Notes: generated from the letters alone by a model not told the origin. A DNA stretch of 15,337 nucleotides from Bacillota bacterium (GCA_003512585.1 DOQE01000125.1:1-15337), one strand, 5' to 3'; shown: positions 1 to 6,623, counted from the first letter of the stretch. Program-made: numbers and translations.

Positions 1-1981
1 GATTGAAGGCATCGAGGAATTGCCTTTAGATGCAAAAGTAGGCGAAGAAGATGTATTGGGCTATTTAGGGTTAGACGATGTTATTTTGGATGTCTCCATT
101 TTGCCAAACCGTCCTGATTTATATTCTTTATCTTCGCTTTGTCTAGAGGTTGGTTGTCTTTTTTCTAGAAAGGTAACCTTGGATAAATTTGACGATGTGA
201 AGGAAATAGATAATTCCTTTCAAATTGCTTCATCTACTTCTTCTTGTCCTATTTTTTATGGTGGCATAGCTAGGGGAGTAGAAGTTTCTTCTTCTCCAAG
301 TTGGCCGGTTTCCTTGCTTAGAAGCGAAGGTATTAGATCGATAAATAATGTCGTTGATATCGGCAATTTGGTCATGCTTTTGACCGGACAGCCTATCAAT
401 ATGTATGACTTAGACAAATTAAATGGCGATAAATTAGAAGTCAAAGATGATTTCGAAGGCGATTTCCTAGCCATGGATGGGAATACTTATAAACTCGAAA
501 AAGGCGATTTGGTGGTCTCTAGTAATAACAAGGTTGACTGCTTGGCTGGAATTATGACTTCTTCTGAATGCGAAGTTACTTCTAGTAGTAAAAATATAGT
601 AGTAGAAGCCGCTTATTTTTCTTCTTCTAGCATTAGGCATACCTCTTCTAGAATAGGATTAGCTAGCGATTCTTCTCTTCGCTTTTGCAAAGGCATTTCT
701 AAATCTAAGCAAAAAGAAGCCATAAATGCTTGCTTATATTATTTATCTTCTTTATGCAAGGCTTCTAAAATCTCTTCTTTGTCTCCTTTTGGCAATATAA
801 AGACAAAGGAAGATGAAATAAGCATGCCGATTTCTTATATCGATAATAGATTAGGGACTTCCTTTGGCAAGAGTTTAATTATCAAGACTTTGGAAAGAGA
901 TTATTTTAAGCTGAAGGAAGAAAAGAATGGAATTTTAACTTTCCTAGTCCCACTTCATAGGCTAGATATAGACGATAAAGCCGATTTATGCGAAGAAGTT
1001 ATTAGGATTTTAGGATATGAAAATGTTAAATCGATTTTACCAAATTCGAGCTTGACTTTGGGTGGGCTAACTCCTTCGCAAGCCAAGATTAGATCATTAA
1101 GAAGATATCTTTCTTCAAACGGGTTAAATGAAGTATTGACTTATACTTTGATTGGCAAAAAGGATTTAAATAAATTTAATTTCCTTCATGATGAAGATCC
1201 CTATATTTTATCTAATCCCATGAGCCAAGACAGGATGATTGTTCGTAAGGGTTTGTCTTTCTCTTTATTAGAGGTTTTAACTTATAACGCTTCAAGACAA
1301 AATAAAGATTTGGGTGTTTTCGAAATAAGTGATATCGATACTCCGTTCTATCAAGGCAAACATCTTTGCATTGCCTTGACTGGATTGAAATTAAATCGTG
1401 GATATTTAGAAAATAGGCCTTATGATTTCTTTGATGGCAAAGGCTATTTTGAAGGAATTGCCGATTATTTATCTATTTTGCCAACTAGGATTAGCTACTC
1501 TTCGTTCATTTCAGAAAAAGAGGAATTGCATCCAGGAAAGTCAGCTTATATAAAAATAGATAATAAAATTGTTGGGGTAATAGGGGAATTACATCCTCTT
1601 TCCTTAAAGGAATTTGGTTTAAAAAATGCCGTATTGGTTGAATTGGATTTAAAATCTTTATTGGATATAAAAACAAGTCAGCCCAAAGCCGCAATACCAT
1701 CTAAATATCCTTTCATTACTCGCGATTTGGCTTTTATTTGCAGTAAAGACATGACTATGGATAAAATCAAAAAGGAAGTTGGCAAATGTTCTTCCTTGAT
1801 TAAAAATGTCGAACCTTTTGATATTTACGAAGGCTTAAATTTATTGCCCCATACCAAATCAATGGCCATTAGAATTACTTTGCTTGATCAAAATAAGACA
1901 TTAACCGATGAAGAAGCAAATAATGTTATGGCTAAGGTTATGGACGCTTTAAATAAATTACATTGCGAGATTAGAAAATGA
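1..1981 (+). CDS. pheT: Phenylalanine-tRNA ligase beta subunit, 5' partial
   Basis: Beta subunit of the cytoplasmic alpha2-beta2 phenylalanyl-tRNA synthetase, which charges tRNA-Phe and edits mischarged Tyr-tRNA-Phe. The gene is cut by the left edge; the frame is open from base 2, so the TTG at 20 is internal. About 145 N-terminal residues (the EMAP-like tRNA-binding part) should lie upstream if the family's usual length of about 800 applies. Visible in order: the ILPNRPD segment of the B1 region (near 107), the B3/B4 editing domain (about 320-720; VVDIGNLVMLLTGQP, then NIVVEAAYF), the B5 and catalytic-like core, and a C-terminal anticodon-binding FDX-ACB domain (YPFITRDLAF, FDIYEGLNLL, TLTDEEAN). 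The editing pocket is unusual: GQPxH reads GQPIN, the GG of the GVMGG loop reads TS, and the TDAS element reads SDSS. The terminal TGA overlaps the next ATG. Identity is certain; loss of editing is inference. Confidence 0.97.
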   Translation, partial: IEGIEELPLDAKVGEEDVLGYLGLDDVILDVSILPNRPDLYSLSSLCLEVGCLFSRKVTLDKFDDVKEIDNSFQIASSTSSCPIFYGGIARGVEVSSSPSWPVSLLRSEGIRSINNVVDIGNLVMLLTGQPINMYDLDKLNGDKLEVKDDFEGDFLAMDGNTYKLEKGDLVVSSNNKVDCLAGIMTSSECEVTSSSKNIVVEAAYFSSSSIRHTSSRIGLASDSSLRFCKGISKSKQKEAINACLYYLSSLCKASKISSLSPFGNIKTKEDEISMPISYIDNRLGTSFGKSLIIKTLERDYFKLKEEKNGILTFLVPLHRLDIDDKADLCEEVIRILGYENVKSILPNSSLTLGGLTPSQAKIRSLRRYLSSNGLNEVLTYTLIGKKDLNKFNFLHDEDPYILSNPMSQDRMIVRKGLSFSLLEVLTYNASRQNKDLGVFEISDIDTPFYQGKHLCIALTGLKLNRGYLENRPYDFFDGKGYFEGIADYLSILPTRISYSSFISEKEELHPGKSAYIKIDNKIVGVIGELHPLSLKEFGLKNAVLVELDLKSLLDIKTSQPKAAIPSKYPFITRDLAFICSKDMTMDKIKKEVGKCSSLIKNVEPFDIYEGLNLLPHTKSMAIRITLLDQNKTLTDEEANNVMAKVMDALNKLHCEIRK

Positions 1982-2358
1982 TAGTTTTTAAATCCTTGGT
2001 AACACAGAAAAAAGATCTAAAGTTTAACGAGACTTTTACTTTTGATAAAGACGAATTAAAAAATTATTATCCTTTAGTAGAAGTTAAAAAAGCTTTGATG
2101 GATGGGTATTTCTATAGAGATGAGGAAGATTATTTACGTTGCAACCTCATAATAAAAGCCAACGTTACTTTAATTGATTCCATTACAAATGAACCTTTCG
2201 ATAAGGAAATGGAAATTAAAGATGATTTTGAGATAATGGATAAAGAAGATGGGGAAGGGGAAGGCTATATTTTCTCTTCTTCTAGTTTTTCTTTGTCTTC
2301 ATTATGCCTTTGCCTAATAAAATCTTCCATTCCTTTAAAAGTAAGAAAGGAAGATTGA
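1978..2358 (+). CDS. YceD/DUF177-family protein (23S rRNA accumulation factor-like)
   Basis: A 126-residue acidic protein that starts inside the pheT stop (ATGA overlap), so it is probably translated by coupling. The central part, LIIKANVTLIDSITNEPFD followed by an acidic DDFEI strand, resembles the Bacilli form of DUF177/YceD (usually a hydrophobic strand, then CARTL or a similar turn, then a tExF strand). The tail IKSSIPLKV resembles the family's usual ending (LxLPxKPL). YceD proteins are linked to 23S rRNA processing or accumulation and normally sit just before rpmF (ribosomal protein L32). Here no rpmF follows: the next gene is on the opposite strand and begins immediately. The two Cys of classical YceD are not kept in the turn. 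The family call is by pattern and is moderate; the role is inferred from the family. Confidence 0.6.
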   Translation: MIVFKSLVTQKKDLKFNETFTFDKDELKNYYPLVEVKKALMDGYFYRDEEDYLRCNLIIKANVTLIDSITNEPFDKEMEIKDDFEIMDKEDGEGEGYIFSSSSFSLSSLCLCLIKSSIPLKVRKED

Positions 2359-2874
2359 TTATTTGTTATCGAATTTATTGCCGCAGAGTTGGCAAGTTTT
2401 GGCATCGCTTTTGTTTATAAAACCACATTTAGGACATACTTTTGTTTCTAAAGAACCGGTTTTATCTTCATTTTTTGTGTATTCTTTTTTGTTAAATCTA
2501 TTAGAAGAAGAAAAATCTGGCGCCACATAACGATGATTATCGCTTTCAATTTCATAAGTTTTATTAGTTGGAAGCGTTTCCTTTTTATTTATGTTTTCCT
2601 TTTTGCCTTGCTCAACTTTTTTTATGACGTTTTTATAAATTAAGGAAAACATAAAGACAAATAAACTAATAAAAAATAAAGGAAAGCAAAAAACAAACAT
2701 GGGGGAATCTTGAAAAAGGGTAGAGCTAACAATAATTAAAATAAAACCCAATAGGAAAGAAGCGGCCGAGAATATAGTTAAAACTACATACATCGTCTTA
2801 TATTTTTTTAATAAAAGTGGATTTTCCCTTAATTTATTTTCAAATTCTTTTTGCTTGTCTTGATTTAATTTCAT
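2359..2874 (-). CDS. Two-helix membrane protein with C-terminal zinc ribbon
   Basis: I do not recognise a named family. The 171-residue product has a charged N-terminus (about 1-27), two hydrophobic helices (about 29-51 and 58-80) separated by a short loop, a Lys/Asn/Ser-rich polar linker (about 85-145) and a C-terminal rubredoxin-like knuckle pair, CPKCGFINKSDAKTCQLCG (Cys 147, 150, 161, 164), typical of zinc-ribbon domains. Both termini are probably cytoplasmic. An in-frame ATG 14 codons upstream exists (2916), but the start at 2874 is preferred because a good promoter (TATAAT, complement of 2881-2886) lies six bases before it, which would place the transcript start on the ATG itself; no Shine-Dalgarno is present at either start. 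The gene converges on the YceD-like gene with no spacer and diverges from the NfeD/SPFH operon. A membrane-associated scaffolding or signalling role is possible but not shown. Confidence 0.75.
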   Translation of the reverse strand: MKLNQDKQKEFENKLRENPLLLKKYKTMYVVLTIFSAASFLLGFILIIVSSTLFQDSPMFVFCFPLFFISLFVFMFSLIYKNVIKKVEQGKKENINKKETLPTNKTYEIESDNHRYVAPDFSSSNRFNKKEYTKNEDKTGSLETKVCPKCGFINKSDAKTCQLCGNKFDNK

Positions 2875-2880
2875 ATGCTC

Positions 2881-2909
2881 ATTATAAGGGTAAATAAAAA
2901 GAATATCCA
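2881..2909 (-). promoter_or_regulatory. Promoter of the zinc-ribbon membrane protein gene
   Basis: On the minus strand the sequence has TGGATA (complement of 2904-2909, four of six matches to TTGACA), a 17-base spacer, and a perfect TATAAT (complement of 2881-2886). Transcription would begin about seven bases downstream, at the A of the ATG at 2874, giving a leaderless mRNA. Seen directly; promoter activity is inferred. Confidence 0.6.
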
Positions 2910-2936
2910 TATCCATAAAATAATTTTTGAAACTTC

Positions 2937-2964
2937 TTGCAAAAGTTTGAAAAATAAAGATAAT
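2937..2964 (+). promoter_or_regulatory. Promoter of the unknown-NfeD-SPFH operon
   Basis: TTGCAA (2937-2942), a 16-base spacer and GATAAT (2959-2964) form a sigma-A-like promoter just before the GGGAGG ribosome-binding site at 2972-2977. The predicted leader is only about 12 bases. It is back to back with the minus-strand promoter at 2881-2909. Confidence 0.5.
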
Positions 2965-2982
2965 TATTGTTGGGAGGTCTCT

Positions 2983-3351
2983 ATGATTGAATGGATAAAT
3001 CAGAAAAATAGAGTTGGCGTTGTTAGTTTATACCAAACAAACATGACTTTTAATTCAGTTGCCACCGAATCTATTCTTAATGCTTATAAAGTTCAAATTG
3101 GCGTTGATGAAAAAAATGATTTAATAGTAAAGCCCATTTCAAAGGAAAGGTTTGATAGAGGCGATATCGATCCATCTGGCCTTTATGATGTGGCAATAAA
3201 AAAATCATATTCACGTATCTCTTCGACTTTCTTATTGTCTACAATTGCAAATAAATTGCATATTAGACTTGGCTCTTCACCATATAAAATGGATTCGATT
3301 TGGGATGAAGAAAATGGTTATTTAATAGTTAAAAAGGAGGGACAAATTTAA
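2983..3351 (+). CDS. Conserved-looking hypothetical protein, first gene of NfeD/SPFH operon
   Basis: I do not recognise this 122-residue protein. It has no membrane segment or signal peptide, few cysteines, and alternates short beta-like strands with polar turns (VGVVSLYQTNMTF, YKVQIGVDEKNDLIVKPI, LYDVAIKKSYSRIS, GYLIVKKEG), so a small soluble beta-rich or alpha/beta domain is likely. The frame is open upstream to 2875, but the start at 2983 is chosen because GGGAGG (2972-2977) lies five bases before it and because a promoter occupies the upstream stretch. The stop is one base from the nfeD-like start, and an AGGAGG for that gene lies inside its last codons, so the two are co-transcribed. The context suggests a cytoplasmic partner of the NfeD/SPFH membrane system; this is inference only. 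Confidence 0.8.
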   Translation: MIEWINQKNRVGVVSLYQTNMTFNSVATESILNAYKVQIGVDEKNDLIVKPISKERFDRGDIDPSGLYDVAIKKSYSRISSTFLLSTIANKLHIRLGSSPYKMDSIWDEENGYLIVKKEGQI

Positions 3352-3352
3352 T

Positions 3353-3811
3353 ATGGAAGAATGGATGTGGCTTATTTGGCTGCTTTTAGCAGTCCTAACA
3401 TTAATTATTGAAGCCTCAACAGTCGCCGTTATCTCGATTTGGTTTTCCCTTGGCTCAATCTGTGCGCTTATTTTGTCTTTCTTTCCATCCTATATACCTT
3501 ATTGGGCCCAAATAATAGTCTTTTTTGGGGTCTCAATTATTTCTTTCTTTGCCTTGAAGCCTTTAATTAAAAAATGGATGGCAAAAAAAGAAAAAACAAG
3601 GAATTATGTCGATTCCTTAATTGGGATGAAAGGTGTGGTCTTAACTAGAGTGGACTCACTTCATAACGGCGAGATTATGGTGAATGGACTGACTTGGACT
3701 GCGACTACTTCAACTTCCTCTACCTTTAATGAAGGCGAAGTTGCTAAAATAGTAGCCGTTGAGGGCAATAAATTATTTATTTCTAAAACAAAAGAAGAAA
3801 ACAAGGAGTAA
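3353..3811 (+). CDS. NfeD-like membrane protein (short form)
   Basis: A 152-residue member of the short NfeD class (membrane helices plus C-terminal OB-fold, no protease domain). Hydrophobic helices lie at about 5-23, 25-43 and 49-70. They are followed by a basic cytoplasmic stretch (KKWMAKKEKTR) and a beta-rich domain from about 86 to 150 with the family's pattern: LIGMKGVVLT at the start, NGLTWTATTS in the middle, and GEVAKIVAVEGNKLFISK at the end. NfeD proteins act with SPFH/stomatin partners in membrane microdomain organisation or quality control, and the SPFH gene follows six bases after the stop. The AGGAGG for this gene is at 3335-3340, a rather long 12 bases before the ATG. Its stop codon overlaps the AAGGAG of the next gene. 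Family call is confident. Confidence 0.9.
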   Translation: MEEWMWLIWLLLAVLTLIIEASTVAVISIWFSLGSICALILSFFPSYIPYWAQIIVFFGVSIISFFALKPLIKKWMAKKEKTRNYVDSLIGMKGVVLTRVDSLHNGEIMVNGLTWTATTSTSSTFNEGEVAKIVAVEGNKLFISKTKEENKE

Positions 3812-3817
3812 AAAAAA

Positions 3818-4780
3818 ATGATTATTCTTTCTTCCTTACCTGCTTATGCTATCGTCTTAATTATATTGGCTTGTTTATTTGTATTATTAATTCTTATTTT
3901 GCTAGCCAATGTAAAAATCATTTCCCAAACCGAGAAAGGAATAGTGGAAAGGCTAGGCTCTTTCCGTACCGTTTGGGATACAGGCATCCATTTTAAGGTA
4001 CCTTTTTTTGATAAGCTCGCCCATAGAATTGATATGAGGGAGCAAGTCAAGGATTTCCCTCCCCAAAATGTTATTACTAGCGATAACGTCACGATTCAAA
4101 TAGATACAGTCGTTTTCTATTATGTTTCTGACCCAAAATTATATGCTTATGGGGTTGCCAATCCAGTACAAGCCATCGAGTTTCTCTCTTCTACTACTTT
4201 AAGGAATATAATCGGCGAGCTAGATTTGGATTCTACCCTTACTTCTAGAGACATAATCAATGAAAAAATGAGAAAAACCTTGGATGCCGCGACAGATCCT
4301 TGGGGAATCAAAGTCACTAGGGTCGAAGTTAAAAACATTTTGCCTCCAAGAGATATCCAGGAAGCCATGGAACGCCAAATGAGGGCCGAAAGAGAAAAAA
4401 GAGAAAAGATATTGCTTGCCGAAGGGCAAAAACAAAGTGCCATTCTAATCGCGGAAGGTAATAAAGAATCCGTTATTCTAAGCGCAGAAGCCGAAAAAGA
4501 ATCAACGATTAAAAAAGCAGAAGGCGAGGCCCAAAAGCTTATCGATTTAAAGAAAGCCGAAGCCGATGGAATTAGACTAGTTAGGCAAGCCGAAGCCGAT
4601 GGTATCAAAGCCATAAAAGAAGCTGGGGCCGATAAGTCGGTATTGACTATAAAAGGTTATGAAGCCTTAGAAAAAGTAGCAGATGGCAAGGCTACTAAGA
4701 TTTATCTTCCTTCCTCTTTGGAGCCTCTTGCCGCAAATTCAGAAATCCTAGCTTCCTCATTTAAGGAAAGCAAAGAATAA
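3818..4780 (+). CDS. SPFH/stomatin-family protein (QmcA/stomatin-like)
   Basis: A 320-residue prohibitin-homology protein. One N-terminal transmembrane helix (about 8-31) is followed by the SPFH core (about 32-190) with recognisable elements: TEKGIVERLGSFR, DTGIHFKVPFFDK, RIDMREQVKDFPPQNVITSDNV, LRNIIGELDLDSTLTSRD and WGIKVTRVEVKNILPP. Then comes a long Ala/Glu/Lys-rich helix (about 190-280) full of AEGxxxS and AEADGIR-type repeats, which in the family drives oligomerisation, and a short polar tail. Such proteins form large membrane-anchored rings or cages that scaffold microdomains, often with NfeD, encoded just upstream here. Start: ATG with AAGGAG (3803-3808) nine bases before it. It is the last gene of the operon, closed by the terminator at 4801-4843. 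Confidence 0.94.
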   Translation: MIILSSLPAYAIVLIILACLFVLLILILLANVKIISQTEKGIVERLGSFRTVWDTGIHFKVPFFDKLAHRIDMREQVKDFPPQNVITSDNVTIQIDTVVFYYVSDPKLYAYGVANPVQAIEFLSSTTLRNIIGELDLDSTLTSRDIINEKMRKTLDAATDPWGIKVTRVEVKNILPPRDIQEAMERQMRAEREKREKILLAEGQKQSAILIAEGNKESVILSAEAEKESTIKKAEGEAQKLIDLKKAEADGIRLVRQAEADGIKAIKEAGADKSVLTIKGYEALEKVADGKATKIYLPSSLEPLAANSEILASSFKESKE

Positions 4781-4800
4781 AACAATAAAAATTTCATAGG

Positions 4801-4843
4801 AAAAGGTGATCGTAATGACCACCTTTTCTTTTTCTTTTTTTTT
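4801..4843 (+). terminator. Intrinsic terminator of the NfeD/SPFH operon
   Basis: A perfect 8-bp stem AAAAGGTG (4801-4808) / CACCTTTT (4820-4827) encloses an 11-base loop and is followed by a T-rich run to 4843. It starts about 20 bases after the SPFH stop. Seen directly. Confidence 0.85.
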
Positions 4844-4864
4844 ATAAAAATTCGATTTTTTCTC

Positions 4865-4898
4865 TTGAAAGAAAATAACTTCAATGGTAATGTATACT
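4865..4898 (+). promoter_or_regulatory. Probable promoter of mraZ-rsmH
   Basis: TTGAAA at 4865-4870 is a good -35. Two -10 candidates exist: TAATGT (4888-4893, spacing 17, weak match) and TATACT (4893-4898, five of six matches, but 22 bases from that -35). Either gives a very short leader ending in the MraZ-type repeats. Which box is used cannot be settled from sequence. Confidence 0.45.
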
Positions 4899-4904
4899 TC
4901 GTAG

Positions 4905-4919
4905 GTGGGAAAAAGTGGG
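4905..4919 (+). promoter_or_regulatory. Putative MraZ operator: two GTGGG repeats spaced ten bases
   Basis: GTGGG occurs at 4905-4909 and again at 4915-4919, separated by five A residues. MraZ is known to bind tandem TGGG-type repeats with five-base spacers upstream of its own gene. Here the first repeat forms part of the ribosome-binding site (AGGTGGG) and the second contains the GTG start codon. Binding by MraZ is inferred from the match. Confidence 0.6.
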
Positions 4920-5331
4920 AAACGTTTATTTAGGAACATATAATCGCTCCTTAGACAACAAATTCCGGCTTCAACTTCCACCGAAATTGCTTCCTAATGA
5001 AGAAAAAGAATTCGTTCTCTCCTGCGGTTTGGACGGTTGCTTGTCTGTTTATCCAAAGGAAGGATTTGATAAACTTGTTGAAAAAATGAGCCAATTCGAC
5101 TTCCTTGATGACAAAAAAAGAGCCTTTGTTAGATTAACTAGCGGCTCGGCAATGCCAATTGGTTTGGATTCTCATGGGAGGATATCCATTGGAAAGGATA
5201 TTGCAGAACGCTTTAGCTTATCAGGAAGCGTTACCGTCATTGGGGCTTTGGATCATTTTGAGATTTGGAATGTCGCCTTATATGAAAAATATCTTCTTAA
5301 AAGTTCTTTGGGCTTAGGGGGTATTAATTAA
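4915..5331 (+). CDS. mraZ: Transcriptional regulator MraZ
   Basis: MraZ is a ring-forming DNA-binding protein with two AbrB-like swapped-hairpin halves that controls the division (dcw) cluster. The product is 138 residues, near the family's usual 140-150. Both signature halves are visible: YLGTYNRSLDNKFRLQLPPK (first DxxxR motif, here DNKFR rather than the usual DxKGR) and IGLDSHGRISIGKDIAERF (second, DSHGR). Between them is LSCGLDGCLSVYP and AFVRLTSGS, and near the end TVIGALDHFEIW. The start is GTG; AGGTGGG (4903-4909) lies five bases upstream and no alternative in-frame start fits. It heads the mraZ-rsmH unit, with rsmH one base after its stop. Probably autoregulated through the repeats at 4905-4919. 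Confidence 0.95.
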   Translation: MGNVYLGTYNRSLDNKFRLQLPPKLLPNEEKEFVLSCGLDGCLSVYPKEGFDKLVEKMSQFDFLDDKKRAFVRLTSGSAMPIGLDSHGRISIGKDIAERFSLSGSVTVIGALDHFEIWNVALYEKYLLKSSLGLGGIN

Positions 5332-5332
5332 T

Positions 5333-6271
5333 ATGGATGGACATATTCCCGTATTACTTAATGAATCCATATCCTTGCTTGAAGTTAAAAATAGCGGCAT
5401 TTATGTCGATTTGACTTTTGGTAGGGGAGGCCATTCTTCGCTACTTCTATCTAAACTAGGAGAAAAAGGAAAACTATTTGCCTTCGACCTAGATAAAGAA
5501 GCAATCGCCTTTGGCAAGAATAAATTCCAAGACGATAAAAGAATAAACTTCATCCATTCTAGTTTCGCTTTCATGAAAGAAGAGTTACTAGAAAAAGGGG
5601 TCAATAAGGTCGATGGCATCATTGCTGACTTAGGTGTTTCCTCCCCTCAACTAGATAATCCGGAAAGAGGTTTCTCTTATAGGTTTGATGCTCCTCTAGA
5701 TATGAGGATGAACCAAGATAGCAAATTAACCGCCTATGAAGTGGTTAATTCCTATCCAAAGGAAAAACTAGAAAAGATTCTATTCGATTATGGGGAAGAA
5801 AAAGATAGCAAACGAATCGTCAACGCCATTCTAAGAAGAAGAGAAAAAGCTCCTATTAGAACTACATTCGAATTAGTTGAAGCCATTAAGGAGGGAAAAC
5901 CCTATTCTTCTTTAAAAGAAAAAGGACATCCCGCAAAGCAAACATTCCAAGCCATTCGAATCGAAGTTAACAAAGAAGAAGAAGCCTTGGAAAAAATCTT
6001 AGAGGACGCTCCAGAACTATTAAATTTAAATGGAGTTCTCGCCATCATTACGTTTATGTCAATAGATGATAGGCTCGTGAAAAAAAGATTCGTCGAACTA
6101 AGTTCATCAATGGGTTCTAGACACGGATTGGATTTGTTACCAAATCAAATAGAAAAACCAAAGTTCTTAAACTTGAGCAAAAAGCCAATCTTGCCAAGCG
6201 AAGAGGAAGAAAATATAAATCGCAGAAGCGTATCTGCAAAACTAAGAGGATTAAAAAGAATAGCAAAATAG
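5333..6271 (+). CDS. rsmH: 16S rRNA (cytosine(1402)-N(4))-methyltransferase RsmH
   Basis: RsmH (MraW) uses S-adenosylmethionine to methylate N4 of C1402 in 16S rRNA at the ribosomal P site. The 312-residue length is typical. Family motifs are plain: HIPVLLNE at the N-terminus, the SAM-binding YVDLTFGRGGHS (about 24-35), FAFDLDKEA (about 49-57), IIADLGVSSPQLD followed by RGFSYRFDAPLDMRM, then HPAKQTFQAIRIEVN and a C-terminal NRRSVSAKLRGLKR. GGGGG at 5317-5321 may be its ribosome-binding site; translation may also be coupled to mraZ (one-base gap). The small membrane protein gene follows 19 bases after the stop. Confidence 0.97.
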   Translation: MDGHIPVLLNESISLLEVKNSGIYVDLTFGRGGHSSLLLSKLGEKGKLFAFDLDKEAIAFGKNKFQDDKRINFIHSSFAFMKEELLEKGVNKVDGIIADLGVSSPQLDNPERGFSYRFDAPLDMRMNQDSKLTAYEVVNSYPKEKLEKILFDYGEEKDSKRIVNAILRRREKAPIRTTFELVEAIKEGKPYSSLKEKGHPAKQTFQAIRIEVNKEEEALEKILEDAPELLNLNGVLAIITFMSIDDRLVKKRFVELSSSMGSRHGLDLLPNQIEKPKFLNLSKKPILPSEEEENINRRSVSAKLRGLKRIAK

Positions 6272-6290
6272 AAAGGTTAGGTGGGCTAAA

Positions 6291-6530
6291 ATGAAAGATA
6301 AATTAGTAAAGACCGGACATAAGAAAAACTACTATAAGATGAAGAAGATATTTCATACTTCTCTTTTCGTTTTGGCTTTAATGGCAATTTCTGCCGCGCC
6401 TGTTGCAATTACTTATACAGTTTATATGGTAGATGCCAATAGCAATACAAATGCCCAAATAAATACTAACGAAGAAGAAGTAGAAGCAAATGAAGAATAC
6501 CCATCTTATTCTTCTTCTTGTAACGAATAA
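6291..6530 (+). CDS. Small single-pass membrane protein in the ftsL position
   Basis: A 79-residue protein with a basic N-terminus (1-20, rich in Lys and Tyr), one hydrophobic helix (about 24-46, ending in VAITYTVYMV) and an acidic Asn/Glu/Ser tail of about 30 residues. A strong AGGTGGG ribosome-binding site (6279-6285) lies five bases before the ATG, and the gene sits between rsmH and a terminator, so it is likely real. In Firmicutes this position holds ftsL, also a small single-pass protein, but FtsL has a longer extracellular leucine-rich coiled coil that is absent here. The helix could alternatively be an uncleaved or cleaved signal peptide (there is an SAAPVA segment). I cannot assign a function; a highly reduced FtsL or a lineage-specific membrane microprotein are the two options. 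Confidence 0.7.
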   Translation: MKDKLVKTGHKKNYYKMKKIFHTSLFVLALMAISAAPVAITYTVYMVDANSNTNAQINTNEEEVEANEEYPSYSSSCNE

Positions 6531-6549
6531 AAAAACGCTTATTCCCCTT

Positions 6550-6582
6550 GGACCGGTTTCCCTTCGCCGGTCCTTTTTCTTT
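6550..6582 (+). terminator. Intrinsic terminator after the mraZ unit
   Basis: GC-rich stem GGACCGG (6550-6556) / CCGGTCC (6567-6573) with a ten-base loop, followed by TTTTTCTTT. It separates mraZ-rsmH-small protein from ftsA-ftsZ. The rest of the intergenic stretch to 6673 is A/T-rich and holds only the possible promoter described next. Confidence 0.88.
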
Positions 6583-6623
6583 ACTGCTAAAAAATATTTA
6601 AAAAACTACTAAAAAATTATCGG

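Noticed and set aside
20..22. TTG as the start codon of pheT
   Set aside because: The frame stays open to the left edge and the first residues belong to the middle of the B1 region, so the gene is simply cut by the window.
2262..2358. Frameshift in the Ser/Leu-rich end of the YceD-like gene
   Set aside because: The segment looks low-complexity, but the final IKSSIPLKV matches the expected end of the family, so the frame is probably correct.
2875..2982. 36-residue N-terminal extension of the 122-residue protein
   Set aside because: The stretch contains the divergent promoters and a GGGAGG placed correctly for the ATG at 2983; the extension has no ribosome-binding site.
4147..4614. 155-codon open frame antisense to the SPFH gene
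   Set aside because: It mirrors the Ala/Glu/Lys-rich helix on the other strand (yielding Ser/Ala/Phe repeats), has no start signals, and lies fully inside a well-supported gene.
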